Assembly (NCBI GenBank): GCA_023374025.1
Contig: SIJG01000064.1
Location: forward strand, 643,943-707,942
Direction: 5' to 3'
Source: Heterodera schachtii
Lineage: Eukaryota > Nematoda > Chromadorea > Rhabditida > Heteroderidae
Length of the DNA: 64,000 bases
A program made the translations under genes and the position numbers. Below, piece by piece: positions 11,615 through 25,929 of this stretch (its first letter is position 1; each line of letters starts with the position of its first letter). A model generated the notes under the pieces. That model worked only from the letters and a program-made list of their open reading frames with translations, had not been told where the DNA came from and ran no database searches.

Positions 11615-13201
11615 AACAATTGGTTGAACGTTTAAGACCAATTAATTCTCTTTCTTTGATGACGACATGGACACAAAATCATTAACGAAATGAACAATTA
11701 GTTGCTCCTTACCACATTTCTTCGTCCATTCCATTCATTACCCTCCCCCCGCACTAATGGGAATCAAAAAACACTACAAACAGAAATTGAAACAGAAAGG
11801 AACCAAATTATATGAATGACCAGATTAAAAGTTAAAAAAATCAATTAGCGTTTATAGAGGTAATTAATTATAAGTTATTTATAATTGATTTTTTTAAAAG
11901 AACTTTTTGATGTTTTTTTAAATCCATTCCTTAGTGCTGTTTCTTATTTATTCTTTCTAAAATCGATTAAAATAATCCATTAATTTGTTATTTTTATTTT
12001 CTAAAAATTAGATGAGAAACAAAAAAGGGCAAAAAGGGCGGCGATTGCCTCGGCTTACAAAGGAAACAGAATTTAATAAATGCGAATTAAGCACTCAGTT
12101 TAACTTCCTCAGAACATTTCTCCCCCCCCCCAACCACATTTGTCATTAATAGCTTTTTAAGAATAGGAAATGGCTTAAATTAGCAATGCCAGCGGCGGAT
12201 GTTTGGCCAAACATTTCGCCGATCACTCCGTTTGGCGTTGTGCTTGCTGACAGATGATCGGTCGATCATTGGGCATCGTTTGGTACGTGACAGCCGGGTC
12301 GATTCTCCGCTTTAAAACATTTGTTGGGCAAAATTTGCTGATGAGTTGTAATTTAAGCTTATTATCCCCGGCAAAAAACAGGCAAAGGCTAAAGGCTGAC
12401 GTAACCGAAAGAATCGAAGATTTAACGGATTATTTGTGTATTTTGGTTGTTGCTAAATTTATTTTCGGAAATTTGGTATTTGGTTAATGAATTAAGAAAA
12501 AATATTCACTTTCACCCATTTTTCGTATATTTTGATATTTTCAATGAGTTAATCCTTTTTAAAATAACAAATTCTTATCTTTTGTTGAAAATTAAATGTA
12601 AATTGTCGCAAAAAATATTGTTTATACACCAGACAGAAAACAGAACAAAACAAACATTTTGATAATAATTTAAGATTATACTTAAAGAATCCATTCAAAA
12701 TTCTTTTAATTTATTGAAATCAAAGTTTTAAATTTTTAACTTAAAAGAACAAAAAGGACGATCTTTTCAACAATTTTGTTTATGTATTTTATTTTTTTCC
12801 CACAAATCACGAGGGCACTGACTGTCCCATTGAAATGTTTTCTGCTTTGAGATCAAATTCCCCCCCCCCCTTTTTTTCCCCCCCTTTTCCCCCGAATTTT
12901 CAATTATTTCCCCATTGACCTGAATCTCTTTTTTTTTTCTTCTGATGGTGCTGTTCCTTTCCTCTGATTTGACCTCGCTTTGTGTTCGTTCTTCTGTTTG
13001 CTTTTGGTTGGAAGTCCAATAAATAAAAAAGCAAACACTGACAAAATAAATGACAAATGCGCGGTGACTGATTGACTTTAATTGACTTTTGGATGATCAA
13101 AACGATTTTTGCTCAATTTTACTTAAATCTTTGTTGAATTCAAAATATATTCGAATTTACTTCTTTTACAAATAAATATTTGTTGTTAGATAAATAAAAG
13201 C

Positions 13202-13818
13202 GTGCTAGGTCGTTTCTTAAAAACCGCCACTATGGGCGTTTCTTAAACCCGCCAAGGGGTAGGAAAACAAAAAATGTAAGACATATAAACTCATAAGTTG
13301 GCTTAAATTCAACCAAATTAATAATTTATGGTATCATTCAATAGCTCTAGGTGTTCTCTATCAGAATATTAATTTAGAAATTTTTTTTATAAAATTTTCA
13401 AAAAGTTATGGTCACAAAATTTTAAAAAATCATGAGTCAGAGTTTTTTGGCCATAACTTTTTTGAAACTCAATGAAATTTTTTGAAATTTTAAAGATAAA
13501 TAAATTAAATTGCGGACTTGAAATTCTAAAAATAAAATTTAATCTAGTTTTTTCTGAAAAAAAGTTATAAAGCATTGAACATGCTATGATTTTTTAAAAT
13601 TTTGTGACCATAACTTTTTGAAAATTTTATAAAAAAATTTTTTAAATTAATATTCTGATAGAGAACACCTAGAGCTATTGAATGGTACCAAGAATTATTA
13701 ATTTGATTGAATTTAAGCCAACTTATGAGTTTATATGTCTTACATTTTTTTGTTTTCCTACCCCTTGGCGGGTTTAAGAAACGCCCATAGTGGCGGTTTT
13801 TAAGAAACGACCTAGCAC
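13202..13818. mobile_element. 617-bp foldback (MITE-like) element
   Basis: The left end GTGCTAGGTCGTTTCTTAAA and the right end are inverted copies. Arms of roughly 230 bp match almost throughout and include GCCACTATGGGCGTTTCTTA. A central loop of about 140 bp lies at 13435-13575. There is no open frame for a transposase. It could form a long hairpin. Confidence 0.88.
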
Positions 13819-13954
13819 CAATAAAGAATGCTTTTCCATTCCACACAATGCGTTAAAATGTTTTTTTCACCTGTCAGTCTTTTTGGAAATAAACTTTTCA
13901 TTTATTTAAGCTAGTTCTTTTTCCCCCTTTGCTTCTCTTTCTCCATCTTTTTCT

Positions 13955-13980
13955 TTCTCTCTCCCACTCTCTCTCTCTTT

Positions 13981-14013
<33 letters not shown>

Positions 14014-14060
14014 TTCTTTCTCTCTCTCTCCCACTCTCTCTCATTCTCTCTCTCTCTTAA
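13955..14060. repeat. interrupted CT microsatellite
   Basis: CTCTCT runs are broken by TTT and CCA interruptions. No coding sense is visible. Confidence 0.9.
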
Positions 14061-14767
14061 TTTCCTCTCTTCTCATTGCCGTAGTATCTTCCACATTTCC
14101 TTTTTGTATTTATCTGAAAAATGCCATTCATTTTGTCTTCAGCTGCCCTAAGGCATTGTTAAAGAAAAGACCAAAAAAAGTGTCTGTCATAAATTATCCC
14201 TCGGGAACGCTTTTCCCATTTCCCACCTTTCTCTCTCTCTCTTTCTGTCCATTTCTCCGTTTACTCTTTGGCCTCTCTTCCCTTCGCTTCCCTCCCTTCC
14301 CTCCCTCTTTTCACCCCTTTCCCTTTCCCTTTCCCTCCCCCCCCCCCCCCCAATTTCTCTCATTAAACTTCCTTATCGCCCAACGTTAAGCCATTAAAAT
14401 ATCGAGAAAATGAGCACATGTTGTCAAAAAGACTCATACATTCATTCATCGTTCAAAAAATTGACTAAAAATTGAATTCCTTCAAAAAAATGTGATCATA
14501 TGGCCAATGTTTCGCTCTTTTTTTTTAATTCAATTTCACTTTCTTTCCGTTTTTCCCCCGTTTCCTCTCTTTTTCCCCTCTTTCCCCCCCCCCCCCCCCC
14601 TTTTCCCCCTCTTTTCCCCTCTTTTCCCCCTCTTTTCGCCCTCTTTTTCCCCTCTTTTTCCCCCTCTTTTTCCCCTCTTTTTGCACTTTTGACTTTTGTT
14701 TTGCCATTTTATTAATTCTTCGGATTGTGTGCACATTGACTTATCTGATAATCATGTGCAATTCATT

Positions 14768-14922
<155 letters not shown>

Positions 14923-17900
14923 ATTTGCCCTCCCTTTTTCTCTTTTTTCTTTTCCCTCCCCACTTTTTCTTTTTTGATTCGTTTCGCCGTTGGGCGTTTG
15001 TTTTGGTGAAAATGTAAAATAATGCAAATTGTTTCGGATCACTCAATGCATCCGATCGTTGTTTTGTGACGTATTTAATTTTGGTCTAAAATTTGTTTCG
15101 CGTCAAAACAGAAAACACTTTTTACAAATACAAAGTGCATAACAATTGGTAGAGAGATCAAATTCAATTTAACACAAAAGGGTCAATTAATTGTCCTTTT
15201 TTGTCCTTAGTATTTTTTAAAATTTTATTTTCCATGCTTTGCATTATATCTTTCCCTTTCCTTTTCCCTTTCCGCTTTTTGTTGCTTTTGGCGATACAAA
15301 AATAACTGTTTTTTTTATCTCAAAGCAAAAATGGACAGTGAAAAAGCGTCGGAAATGCGCGCAATAAACAAAAATGGGACTGATGGCAAATGAATTTCAC
15401 AAGTTTCTCTCGCCCATCATTCTTTCCCACACATTCCTTTATGTTTTTTATTTAAAAAATAAAAGGCAAAGGAATAAACGGCGATGAATGCTCAAAATGC
15501 ACTCATTTGTCCGTTATTTATCCTTTCATTTGTCCGTTTTATTTATCCGTTTATTTATCCGTTTTATTTGTCCGTCGGTGTCTTTTTCACTTTTTTTACA
15601 ATTAAAATTCGGTGACTCATTTCTCCGCCATTTTTTAATTTCCTTCAAAACAAAATGAATTAAAGAAGGAGAGGAACAAAGCTTTTCTTTTTTCCTTCTT
15701 TAATGATGTTGAGAAGCTCTGAAGCAACGAAAGAAATTCATTAAATCACAAAACTTTTCTAAAGTACACACGAAATTCATTGCTTTCCAAATAAACCCAT
15801 TTTATTTTTAAATTTATAAATTTAAATCCTTTGCCACTTTCAATTTTCCTTTTTTGATTGATTTGTGTTGCTTTGGCTTTCGTGAATTATGCCCAAATTC
15901 TTTTTCGTTCCATTTTTGTTCTCACACTCACTGCTACCCATGACCATTTACGCCATTTTTATTTTACGTTTTTTCATCCATTCAGTGACCATTTTTGGAT
16001 TTCCGGCACTTAAATCTTTTTATCCCCAAAAATTCGCTGCTCCAAATCCATGCAAAATTATAATGCCAATTCAGTCGAATAAAAAAAATGCATCATTCTG
16101 CCAATTTTACTTCCTTTTTCTCTTTTTTTTTCAATTCCCTTATGAACAAAAATGGCATTTTTATTATTGTTATTGCCATTCGTACGGATGCAAAACAAAA
16201 CATTGACAAAACATTCGCCCGGTAAACAATATTTTTGTGAATGTTTGTGTGTCGTTCTGTCTGGCCCATTTGGCGGTGGGTGGGCAAAAAAGCCCCCCCC
16301 CCCCCCCCCGCCCCGTTAATGAGATGCCCCCACTGAAATGCCTCCCCCCTTAATATCCCACGTCCCCTCCCCCCCCCCCCCCCCCCCGCCCCAATTTTCC
16401 CCCGTCTTCGTTTTTGCATTCCAAAAAGGAAAAGGCGTAAACAAAACGCCAACAAAAACAGCGAAGCACTTTGTGCTGCTAATGTGCACTCTGTGCATAA
16501 TATTAAAATGCTTACCATTTTTGTTGGCATTTTATTGCATTTTTGGCAAAAGGACATTTATTTTTCGGGGGATGGGCTGAGCTTTTAATTCCATTGCCTT
16601 CTGTCACATGACTCACTTCACTTATGTATTTGGGTGCACATTTCTCGGAATTCTATGAACATTGACGACGTGCTGCCACGGGAGAGAAAGGGGAGGCGAA
16701 TGAAAACGATGGGCTGACAATTGAGAAGCATTCCCCCCCCCCCCCCGCCAAAAAATGGGATGGTTTTATTTATATTAAATTGCCAATTTGTCGAATTTAA
16801 AATTGTGTTTCCCTTTGGTAAATTGCCATTTTTGTTTGGCCATAACAACAAACGGTTTTCCATCTTTCTTTTTTCATAATGCACTCCTTCCCCCCCCCCC
16901 CCCCAATTGCTTTTTGTTCCTCTGCCAATTGGGCGATTTGTTTTTGTTTTGCCCATTAGCCTATTTTATTTTCCCAGCCTTTTTATGCATTTGTTCAGCT
17001 GAATGTCCTCTTCTCCTCCCTCCAAATTGCCTAATGATCACACCCAACAGCAGAAGAAGCAGAAGGAAAGGGGAGATGAAGCACAGATGTTGGTGGGGGG
17101 GGGGGGGGGGAGAAGCGGGGAGTTGGTCCGTTGGACGGCCATTTGACGGCGGCGAATTGTTTTATTTGACGCCGCGGGATTGTGTTGTGTTGCCCCCCCC
17201 CCCCCGGGCATGTGTCGTCTCTCCCTTTTCTCTCCCCCCTTTTGAGTCGTTCGTCCCTCGTCAGTTCCATTCAGTCCATTGGTCTTTTATCATTCGCTTT
17301 ATCCGCCGTCTTTCCCACGTCAGCAGAACGAGTTTTTTCCATACGAATGCATTCATTTCCCTGCTGTTCCAGAAAAGCCAAAAGAATTCCCCCGTCAAAC
17401 ATTTGCATTTTTTAGCCCAAAATTAACGCACCAATTATTTTAATGCATTGAAACATTTTGGCATTTTGGCATTTCAAATTTTAATTTTCTAAAATTCCGC
17501 CGACGGTTTCCTTCCCAACTGTCTAAAATCGTTTTTTTTGACAGAAATGTTTGGGATTTCTTCCGCGCGTCTTTTTATGCTGACGAAAGAATTTGTGGCG
17601 ACTTTTCGTCGTAACACGCGAAACCATTTTCGCTTGCGATTTCGCGTCACACTGTCACCGATTGTTTTTCATTGGACTCTCTTTTTTTAAGGGGCAACAA
17701 TTTCATTAGTTAATAAGAAACAATGCGAATTAACGCCGCTCATTTGTCAGAACGATCCAATAAAATTTGCGGAATCTTTCGTTGTTTGGGGTCGGTCGGT
17801 CGTTTCTTCTCCATTCATTGGCCTTTCGTTTTCCCATTTTAAATCGGCTTAATTGTCGGCTTTGTCCTTTCTTTCCTTTGTATTAAGCTGTTCCTTTTAC

Positions 17901-19069
17901 GAGTCCCTTTTAAAATGTCATTTTTCGTCACATTTTCCATTGTCCCCCCTTTTTTTCATTGTCATTTTTCGTCCTCCTTTTTCTCGATATTTAACATTTC
18001 CCTTTGGGCAATTGATTGTCTCCGAATTTTTATTATCATTTTGACACTCTCTCACCAGTGAAAACCGCTCATCCATTCTTTGAAACATTCCGAAAAATTT
18101 AAAATGCCAAAACTAATAAAATTATTTTAAAATAACCCATAATTTACCATAATTTCGTTCATGGGTGCTTAATTCAAAATCCCACCATGAAATTTGTCTG
18201 CTTGTGCCCCCACCACACATGGTTTGCTTAACACGCATCTTTTCGTTCCAAATGCGTTCCCCCGCCCCCCGCGGTGTGCCTATTGTCTCGAGGGTACAAT
18301 AAATTCAATTCATTCCCGACAAAGACGCTGGAAGGGATGTAATTGAGAATGTCGAGAATGGAAGCCCTTTTCACACACCAACACACCAGCTAAATGAATG
18401 AATGAATGTTGTGGCTGCTCTGCTGCTGGCGGCGGGTTGCCTTTGTGGGTTCGTTCGGGTAAACAAAAACAGACCCCCCCCCCCTTCCCCCGCCCCTTTT
18501 CCCCCTTTTTTTCTCCCTCTCGCCGAGAGCACGTGCCATCCGACACTCACACAATTATTTCCCAGTTGTTTTGCCGCTATATATCCTTCATTCATTAATT
18601 AGCTCATTAACTTTTCCTCCACAAATTTCACCATTTAACTTTCTTCTGCCACTTTTTGATCAGCAGTCCATTCCAATCTTTTTTTTAAACATGCAACAAA
18701 TGTGATCCAATTCGCCAAAAGCGAAAATGGGGAAAAACTACCGGATCATATGGCAATAAGAATTTTCTATTTTGAAGCCATCGGAAGTGACAGTTTTGAT
18801 TGATATCAATGGGAAATGCTTTCGGTTCATTGCTTTTGGCAACATATTTTAAGCTTTGAACGTGAAATTGGTCAGAAGAAGAAAGTAGAAAAAGGGAAAG
18901 AGGATTAAATTAAATTTTCATTTTGGTCATAAATTGACCAAATTTGACCAATTTTTGAATTATAAATTCAATTTTCATCGAATTTAAATTTATGAAGATA
19001 CTTTTCAAATGAGAACACATTCTCTTTTATCAACACACCGTTTCAATTTTGGCCTCCCAGTGCCAAAAA

Positions 19070-19335
19070 GATTTGCATGTGTGGCGAAGTGGTTTTTGTA
19101 AGATAGTAAAGGACAAAGGGAGGAGGTTCGAGTCCGTTGTGCAACATTAATATTTTTATTTATTTTTGTCCAAAAAATTAAAAAAATGCCGATTTTTGGG
19201 AATTATTTTTGGAGGTTCTTGCCAACCAAATTGGACAATCTTGGTATCATTCGAAAGGTCTCGACAAGGATAAGCTTTTTCTAAGCAAATGCTAAGCAAT
19301 TTGAATGAGTAGAAAAAAGATATAAGCGTTTGAAA
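19070..19335 (+). repeat. dispersed repeat with a tRNA-like head (possible SINE)
   Basis: At 19080 the sequence GTGGCGAAGTGG resembles a Pol III A box. At 19126-19136 GGTTCGAGTCC resembles a B box, with tRNA-like spacing. The stems do not close well, so it is not a functional tRNA. Downstream, TATCATTCGAAAG and TTTTTCTAAGC also occur near 26037-26083 and, inverted, near 34470-34515. Confidence 0.4.
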
Positions 19336-22269
19336 TTTTGTTTTTTGAATAACTTTTTAATGAGCCTTATTTTTGCAAAAACCTTCTATATTATTCGATG
19401 CATAATATTTTTCTCTATCGATAAACAAAATTTGAAGAAAATCTGCCTGAGGAAAAAAAAGTTATGCTGTTCGAAGTGAATGTTGTTTTTCTCTAATAAC
19501 AGAGATAAATAAATAGTACGCCAAAATGAGAGATGTTTTTTTCTCTGCACTCTCTATTTATTGACTCATGTCTCGTTTTTTGACTCGGTGTGTCAAACTA
19601 TGATCTCAAAATTGGTTCACATTATGACATACGCAAAAACGTACTTAAGGCAAAATAATGTTTAAATTGTTGGCTAAATACAAATTTATTTAGGGCAAAG
19701 AGATTATCATTCACCGATCAGTTTCTATCATTTGAACTTTGGACATTCACTGATCAATAGGGCGCGGATCTTACAATTAGTTACTAAAAATCCCAAAATA
19801 GTTAACTACAGAATAATGAAATAAATGACATAAAAGCGATGAAAACAGTGACCAGAATTTTTTTTTCAATAATATTTAAACATTAAACATTTTTTCAAAG
19901 AAAATTGAACAAAAAAGATTTTAAACACCGATTGAAAATGAATTCAATTCTTTTTGAAATAACGAAAAAATATAATTTCTTGCAGTGAAAAATTAATTTT
20001 AAAAAACGATTTTTTTTCTTTGTTATGTCACTTATTCAAATGAATGTTGTAGAATTTTTGCCATAAAAACACAACAAAACGTCCAAATTTTTAGAATTTT
20101 TGGGGTCAAATTTTGAATTTCCAAAAGTTTAATTCTTAAGGGGTTTTCAAAAAATCAAAAATAATGACGTAACTGTTTTTGTTATGAAAATCCAAAACAA
20201 ATTATTCCTAATAACAAATAATGAAGTTAAATGAAGAATTTTCTGGCTAAAAATGTGTTTTTTGTGCATGTCTCTTCAAAATAAGGCTGTAGAGAAAAAA
20301 TAAGTTAACTAACTAAAATCCACGCCATACTGATCAAATTCTGACCATTTGATCCTTGGCTTCAGATCATCCTTTTACAAATCACTTTCTGATCAGCTCA
20401 CCCAAACATTTGTTGGCTCAATCACCGATTAATTAATCGCTCCACCCATTATTCGTTGTCTCCTCCTCCACTCTTTCTCAACCTTTGTTTCTCTCTCTCT
20501 CTCTAAATATTTTTCATTTTACGCCCTCACTAATTGACTAATTAAATTTCCCATTTTTCACTGTTTGTACATGAAAGAAACTGCACACATAAATACACGG
20601 TTCTTGCGCATTACTCACAACATTCTGTGAAAATAATTTTTATTGTTCACTCAAAAGGGACCCGCCAAAATAATTGGCAATTGAAATGGCGAAAATCCCT
20701 CCACGTCCCCCCCCCCCCGTCGTTTGGTGTGTCATCCCTTCGAATCCCTTCGCATCCGTTGCCCCCCCCCCGCCCAATTCATTTCATTTCAGTCACTTCA
20801 TCACACATCTGCTCAAATAATAGCCGCTGAAAACAGTCATTACTGGCCGGGCGGGGGAAGAGTGATGATCATCACGATCATCGTCTCCCATGGAGATGGA
20901 TGGGGGGGGGGAGGAGGGGAAGAGGGGAGGGCAAGAGGGAGGGGAAGAGGGTGTTGAATGGAATGAAATGGCAAACATTTGTGCGGGAGGGAGTGGGGGG
21001 GGGGGCAGAGGACAAAATTCCCGTTTTTCGATCGGTTTCAATTCACTTTAAAAGTGGGAATCTTCTCAAATCCCACTTTTTACGCAATATTTCTTTTATT
21101 ATTACCTATTTTGAATTTTCTCACATTTTAATTTCCTTTTCCTCCTTCCTTCCGTTGCTTCTGCCGCTGCTCATTATTCCTTCCGCTTAAAATGTTTATT
21201 TATTCTCCTTTCTTTTTCCGTTTTTCTGCTGCTGCCGTGGGACGGGGAATGCGCTGGGAATTCCCCGCGGGCATTTCCCCGTTCTTAAAAGCGTGCGGGG
21301 ACGCGGGGAATGTTCCCCGCGGCGGCGGGGAGGGCGCAAATTGTTCGTTTTGTTCGTTTTCCCACCCCGCAATTTTAGCAGGGGACGAACGAACGAATGC
21401 ATTTTCACAATTCGTAATTATGTAATTGTTTGGCACCGGACAAACCAACCAATTGGAAATTCATCAATTCCTTTTCTTTCTTTTATCCATTGAATCTGAG
21501 AAATTTAGACAAAATGTAATTTTTACTCTGTTGGAGTTACGGCATAATTTATTTTGCCAGAATTTGCCTTGGCATTTAATTCCCACAATCATTAATTCTC
21601 GATAATTTTTTACCATTTTGGGAGAGCGCGAAAGATAAAAAAAAGTCGGATTTTCCATAAATAAATTTTGTAAGCCCCGGTAAATGGGGGGGGGGGATTA
21701 AAACATCGAAAATGGAGATGGAGAAGCACTCATAATTAATTAATTTTGAGAATCAGAGATTATTACTTATATACATATATGAAAATGTCTTTTACCAATT
21801 AATATTATTTTATAAATATATTTTTTTTAAATATAATTTTATAAATTTAAATTCCAATACTTTTTATTAACTTCCCTTTTTTTCTTTCTCCATTTACCTT
21901 TTTTGACACTTTCTTTCCCTTCAGTGCCGTGCCAATTTTCCCCTTTCGGCTTTTTTCTTTCCCTTCGGCGTTATTTTCGTCCCTTCCCTCCGGCGGGTGT
22001 TTTGCCGTTCGCTTCTGCCATTGTTGGCAGCAGAAGCAGCAAATGGACCGCGGGGGCTTTTATTACTCTTTTCTTTTTTGTCGGTTTTCTCATTTTCACG
22101 AGTTTAAAAATCGCGTGGGCGGGGGACAATCGAAAAATTTCATTCACAAATCACAACAAAAGTTTCATGGCAAATTGTGCATCATAAATAAGAGATTACT
22201 CATTTAAGAGTCTCTAAGTAATTATTTTGAATTTTATGGTTTTAAATGCGATAATAAAGCCAATAAAAT

Positions 22270-22281
22270 ATTTTAGACCAA
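22270..22281 (+). promoter_or_regulatory. candidate spliced-leader acceptor
   Basis: ATTTTAG ends at 22276, five bases before the ATG at 22282, with no upstream exon seen. It is a likely trans-splice acceptor. Confidence 0.45.
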
Positions 22282-25200
22282 ATGAAATCACTTTCAATGG
22301 CAAGTCAAACATCGCCAGAAAATTCTATCCACCGGCACCACCTCAACAGTCCCTCCTCAACAAATATAATTACCTCATTAGCCGCCTCAGACCACTGCCA
22401 AATAACTTCACCTCAACCGCCGCTTATTACAGCGGACAAATCCATGCCAATTCAACGCCAAAATTCGTGCGGCAGTTCAAAGCGTTTTTTTGTCTCCCGG
22501 GTACAGTACCCTGCTGAGCAACAACAGAAACAGAGCGCCTACGGTAGCCATTCTTTGAGGATCAAAATCGCGGAGAAGCAAAGCCAAGCAATGGCAGCAG
22601 TTAGTGGTGATAGCAAAGTAGGACAACCACAACATCTACAACGGACAAAACAGCAGCAGCAGGAATTTGTCACCTTCCGTTACACGTGGCCAGTGCGAAT
22701 AACGGAACGGTGGTCACTTTATTATAAAGTTTTGAAACACACTAATTAGCTTGGCAAATTGCCTTTTTTTAAACTGTTGCACCAGCAGTCCAATTGATTT
22801 ATTGTTGTCCACACTGTTCAGACTGATTGGTGCCGGTGAATCTGCCATTTTGAATGTCAGCCCGGCATTTTGCACTGCCTTCAACGGTGTTTCATTTTTT
22901 GTTCCCAAATAATTAAATTTAAAATGCTTTAGGTGTCCAATTCACTTGGCTTTTGCGCATTTGCGAGGAGGAAATATTGCCTGCGGACATTAGCGACCAA
23001 AGTGAGGGCGACACTTCGATGGACTCGTCATACTTCGCATCAGGCGCCGACGACGACGAATTGGAGATGGTGCAGCAACAACAGCAGCAAAGGAAAGTGA
23101 ACATCACCCTCTACTACAAGGAGGGGCCGGCACGCGACGTTAAGCTTAGCGGGGGAAAGTAAGCCGAAAAATGGAAATTATTCAAAAAATAAGCAAATTG
23201 GCACCCCCAAATCCAAAAAATGATTGAAATTAAAATGTTAAGCATTTCCATTCGAAACTCGGAGGGCATTCTCTTCGACAATATGCCATTGCGCAACTTG
23301 GAGTACACAAAGGGCGGCGGATGGTCGCCGATAAGCGACGAAGGGCTGGGGGGACGGCAGAGGGACGAGCAGCGCAAGTTCAGCGAGTTCATCCACGACC
23401 ACGTCGGCAAGCAGATCACCGTACGGGTGCAGATGAAGTGAGGAAGAAACGGAACTGTATTGCATGACAAATTATAATTAATTATTATTTTGAGTGATGT
23501 AATTAGTGTACTGTATATTTATTTACTTACAGTATTCCCTTCCTTTTTCAGAATGCCCGCTTCGTTGTTCCAACCGCTGCAATATTTGCCCAGCATTGAG
23601 TCGCCGCAAAGTGACAAACTCTCGGCACTCTGTGCCGTTGTTCTCGACGAAATTCGCCAAAATAAACTTAAAGTCCCAGACGTTGAACATTTCGACTTCA
23701 AAGTACTAAACCATACTTTGGTTATATGATTTTTCTAATTTAAAACTCACAATCAGACTGACAAATACGCTCTCTACCGACACGTGTTCCAATTTGGATG
23801 TTCAGAAGTTTTTGACCGTTTTTTGAAGAATCTCAAAAGTTTTGGCGATGGGTTGGATGAGAAGGAATTGCTGGGAAAGATACAAAATGTAGAATAATTA
23901 ATTTGTAATTTTTACACTTTTTATTTTAATAAATTTAGGTTTTTGCACATTATTATTTTAACACGGTTATTGTCCGGGAGGCCGAATGTTTTGAAGATTT
24001 TTTGGAGGCGCTGGACGCCTCAAGGCATGTCCAATTCCCGGCTCTTCGGCGAGAATGCGAACGATTTATTTGCACCGAAGTGATGGCGGTAAATTCAAAA
24101 TTTTTGTTCTTAAATATTTAATTAAAAAACAATTAAATATTAATTATAAAAATGAAATTTGAATTCAACGAATCACTAATCAAATTATTGTGTTAATTTG
24201 CGCTTTTTAGGAATTCGCCGATTTGGCATTTGTTAAGAAAATGCTGCTGCTTGCTGAACGCTTTAACCTGTCCGTTCTCAAAATGGTACATGCTCTTGCG
24301 AATTAATTAGCCCGATCATTTTCAAAATGTTTTGTTTGCTTAAGGTTTCATTTGGAGTGATTGTGGACCGTCTTTTGGCGCATGAAGCGGCCCCGAAACA
24401 GCTGAAAAGGGCAAATGGCAACAAAAAGGGCGGGCGACTGAGCCAACACAAAGACAAAGATGGATGCACCATCGAAAGCATGGAGGAAATACGGGAGGAA
24501 CTGCTCGAACTTGCGGAACAGATCATGTGAGCAGTTGGAATTGAATTGAGTGAACTGCTTAATTTGTGTCCATTTCGTTTTGCTTTACCTTTTATTTGCC
24601 CCGTTCAGTCATCCCAATGATCACTTGCACTCTTTGCAATGTTCTTCTCCCTCTTCCGTTTCCGTCTCGTCAACTGGCGGCCCTCAACGCTTTGCAGCGA
24701 ATTCATTGCGCTGTCCGCAGCGCAAACACACCAAAAGTTTGGGCAGTCCGCGCCACTCCTCCAGCGGAAGTTCGTCCGGCAGCGACGACGAAAACGCGTC
24801 GGATGACTCGGAAGCGGAGTCGGACACGGGCGGTGAGACGCTGGTCGGGTCGGTGATCACTCAACTGGAGGAGTTGGCACGGCACATTCGAAAAGTGTCA
24901 ATGCCTCCGGGCGTCAGTCCGGCGCCGACTTCAAATGCTGGAGGTCCAAACAATTTCATAAAATGAAGTTAAAACAAGCCAACAATTCTTGTTCGATTCA
25001 GAATTGCCACAAACTCCAACAACGAACAGCCCTGGCATTGTCAGCATGGACAGCGGCATTGGAAGTGTGGACTCTCGCCGCTCCAGCCTGAAGACCACTC
25101 GAGAATTTCTTCTACTCCATCACCCGGATCGAACTGCTTGTGCCACTACTGTATCGCCGTGTCCTGGTCACAGTTTCTTCGCGCAAATTTACCGGCAGCC

Positions 25201-25552
25201 GACGACGGACGCGAGCAGTGTGTGCAGCACCAGCACCAGCAGCAGTTCCAGCGAACACGTGCCAAGACGACAGTCGATCAGAGACCGCGTGCACAGCAGC
25301 AACATCGAGAAGTGAGCAGGCAAAGTCATTTAAATGTGATTTCATAATCACATAATTAATTATTCCTTCTTTTCCAGCGTCATGAGACCACCTTCCGGCA
25401 GAAACAATGTGCAATTTACAACAAACAAAAACCGGCATATCAGCAGTTCATGTTCAAAATTGTACACGAAGACGGGCGTTCGATTTGAGCCGGCCGGCGG
25501 ACGGCACCGGGAGGCGGACGAGGACGAGGGCGTCGATCTTGACGACCAATGA
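22282..25552 (+). CDS. large multi-exon protein, possible MATH/BTB-like segments
   Basis: Eleven exons join in phase to about 775 residues: 22282-22678, 22933-23158, 23243-23437, 23552-23702, 23757-23888, 23939-24088, 24211-24285, 24345-24526, 24609-24943, 25002-25311 and 25378-25552. The first 130 residues are Ser/Gln/His-rich. The next ~150 (from VQFTWLLRICEEE through GKQITVRVQMK) can be laid on a MATH fold only loosely. A helical stretch (FEDFLEALDASRHV, then LRRECERFICTEV and MLLLAERFNLSVLK) resembles the end of BTB domains. The C-terminus is Ser-rich and acidic, with a run SSSGSSSGSDDENASDDSE. The exon 1 donor (phase 1) is the weakest junction. Ubiquitin-ligase adaptor function would be inference only. 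I cannot name an ortholog. Confidence 0.7.
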
Positions 25553-25929
25553 CTAATTACTAATCGGAGGACGGATCAATTAATGATCGATCATCTCTGA
25601 TCAGAGACATCGAAAGTGCAATTTCGGTGTGCACATTTGTACACATCATCTCAGTCATTTCGTCGTGTGTATAATTTAACCCTTCACCTCACAAAACAAC
25701 GCCGGAAGCTCGCAAATTGGCATTCGTCCGGTGATACAAATGCATTTGAGATGATTCTGTTGACAAAATATAGCCTTTGTGTCGTAATTGTAAATAATAT
25801 AATTTATGTGCTTATTATTTAATAGTTTTATTTGAATTCATTTTGTAATGCATACAATCAGTGAAATAATTCACCAGCAGAGAAATACCCGAGCGATTTA
25901 TAAAATTGTTAATTTCAAATCACAAATTA

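Noticed and set aside
10933..11685. 250-residue frame, the longest in the gene-poor interval
   Set aside because: It runs through CT-rich tandem units and a GA microsatellite; composition is Ser/Pro/Leu then Arg/Glu, with no upstream or downstream exon.
19070..19150. functional tRNA gene
   Set aside because: A- and B-box-like words are present, but the acceptor and T stems do not pair, so it is a tRNA-derived repeat at most.
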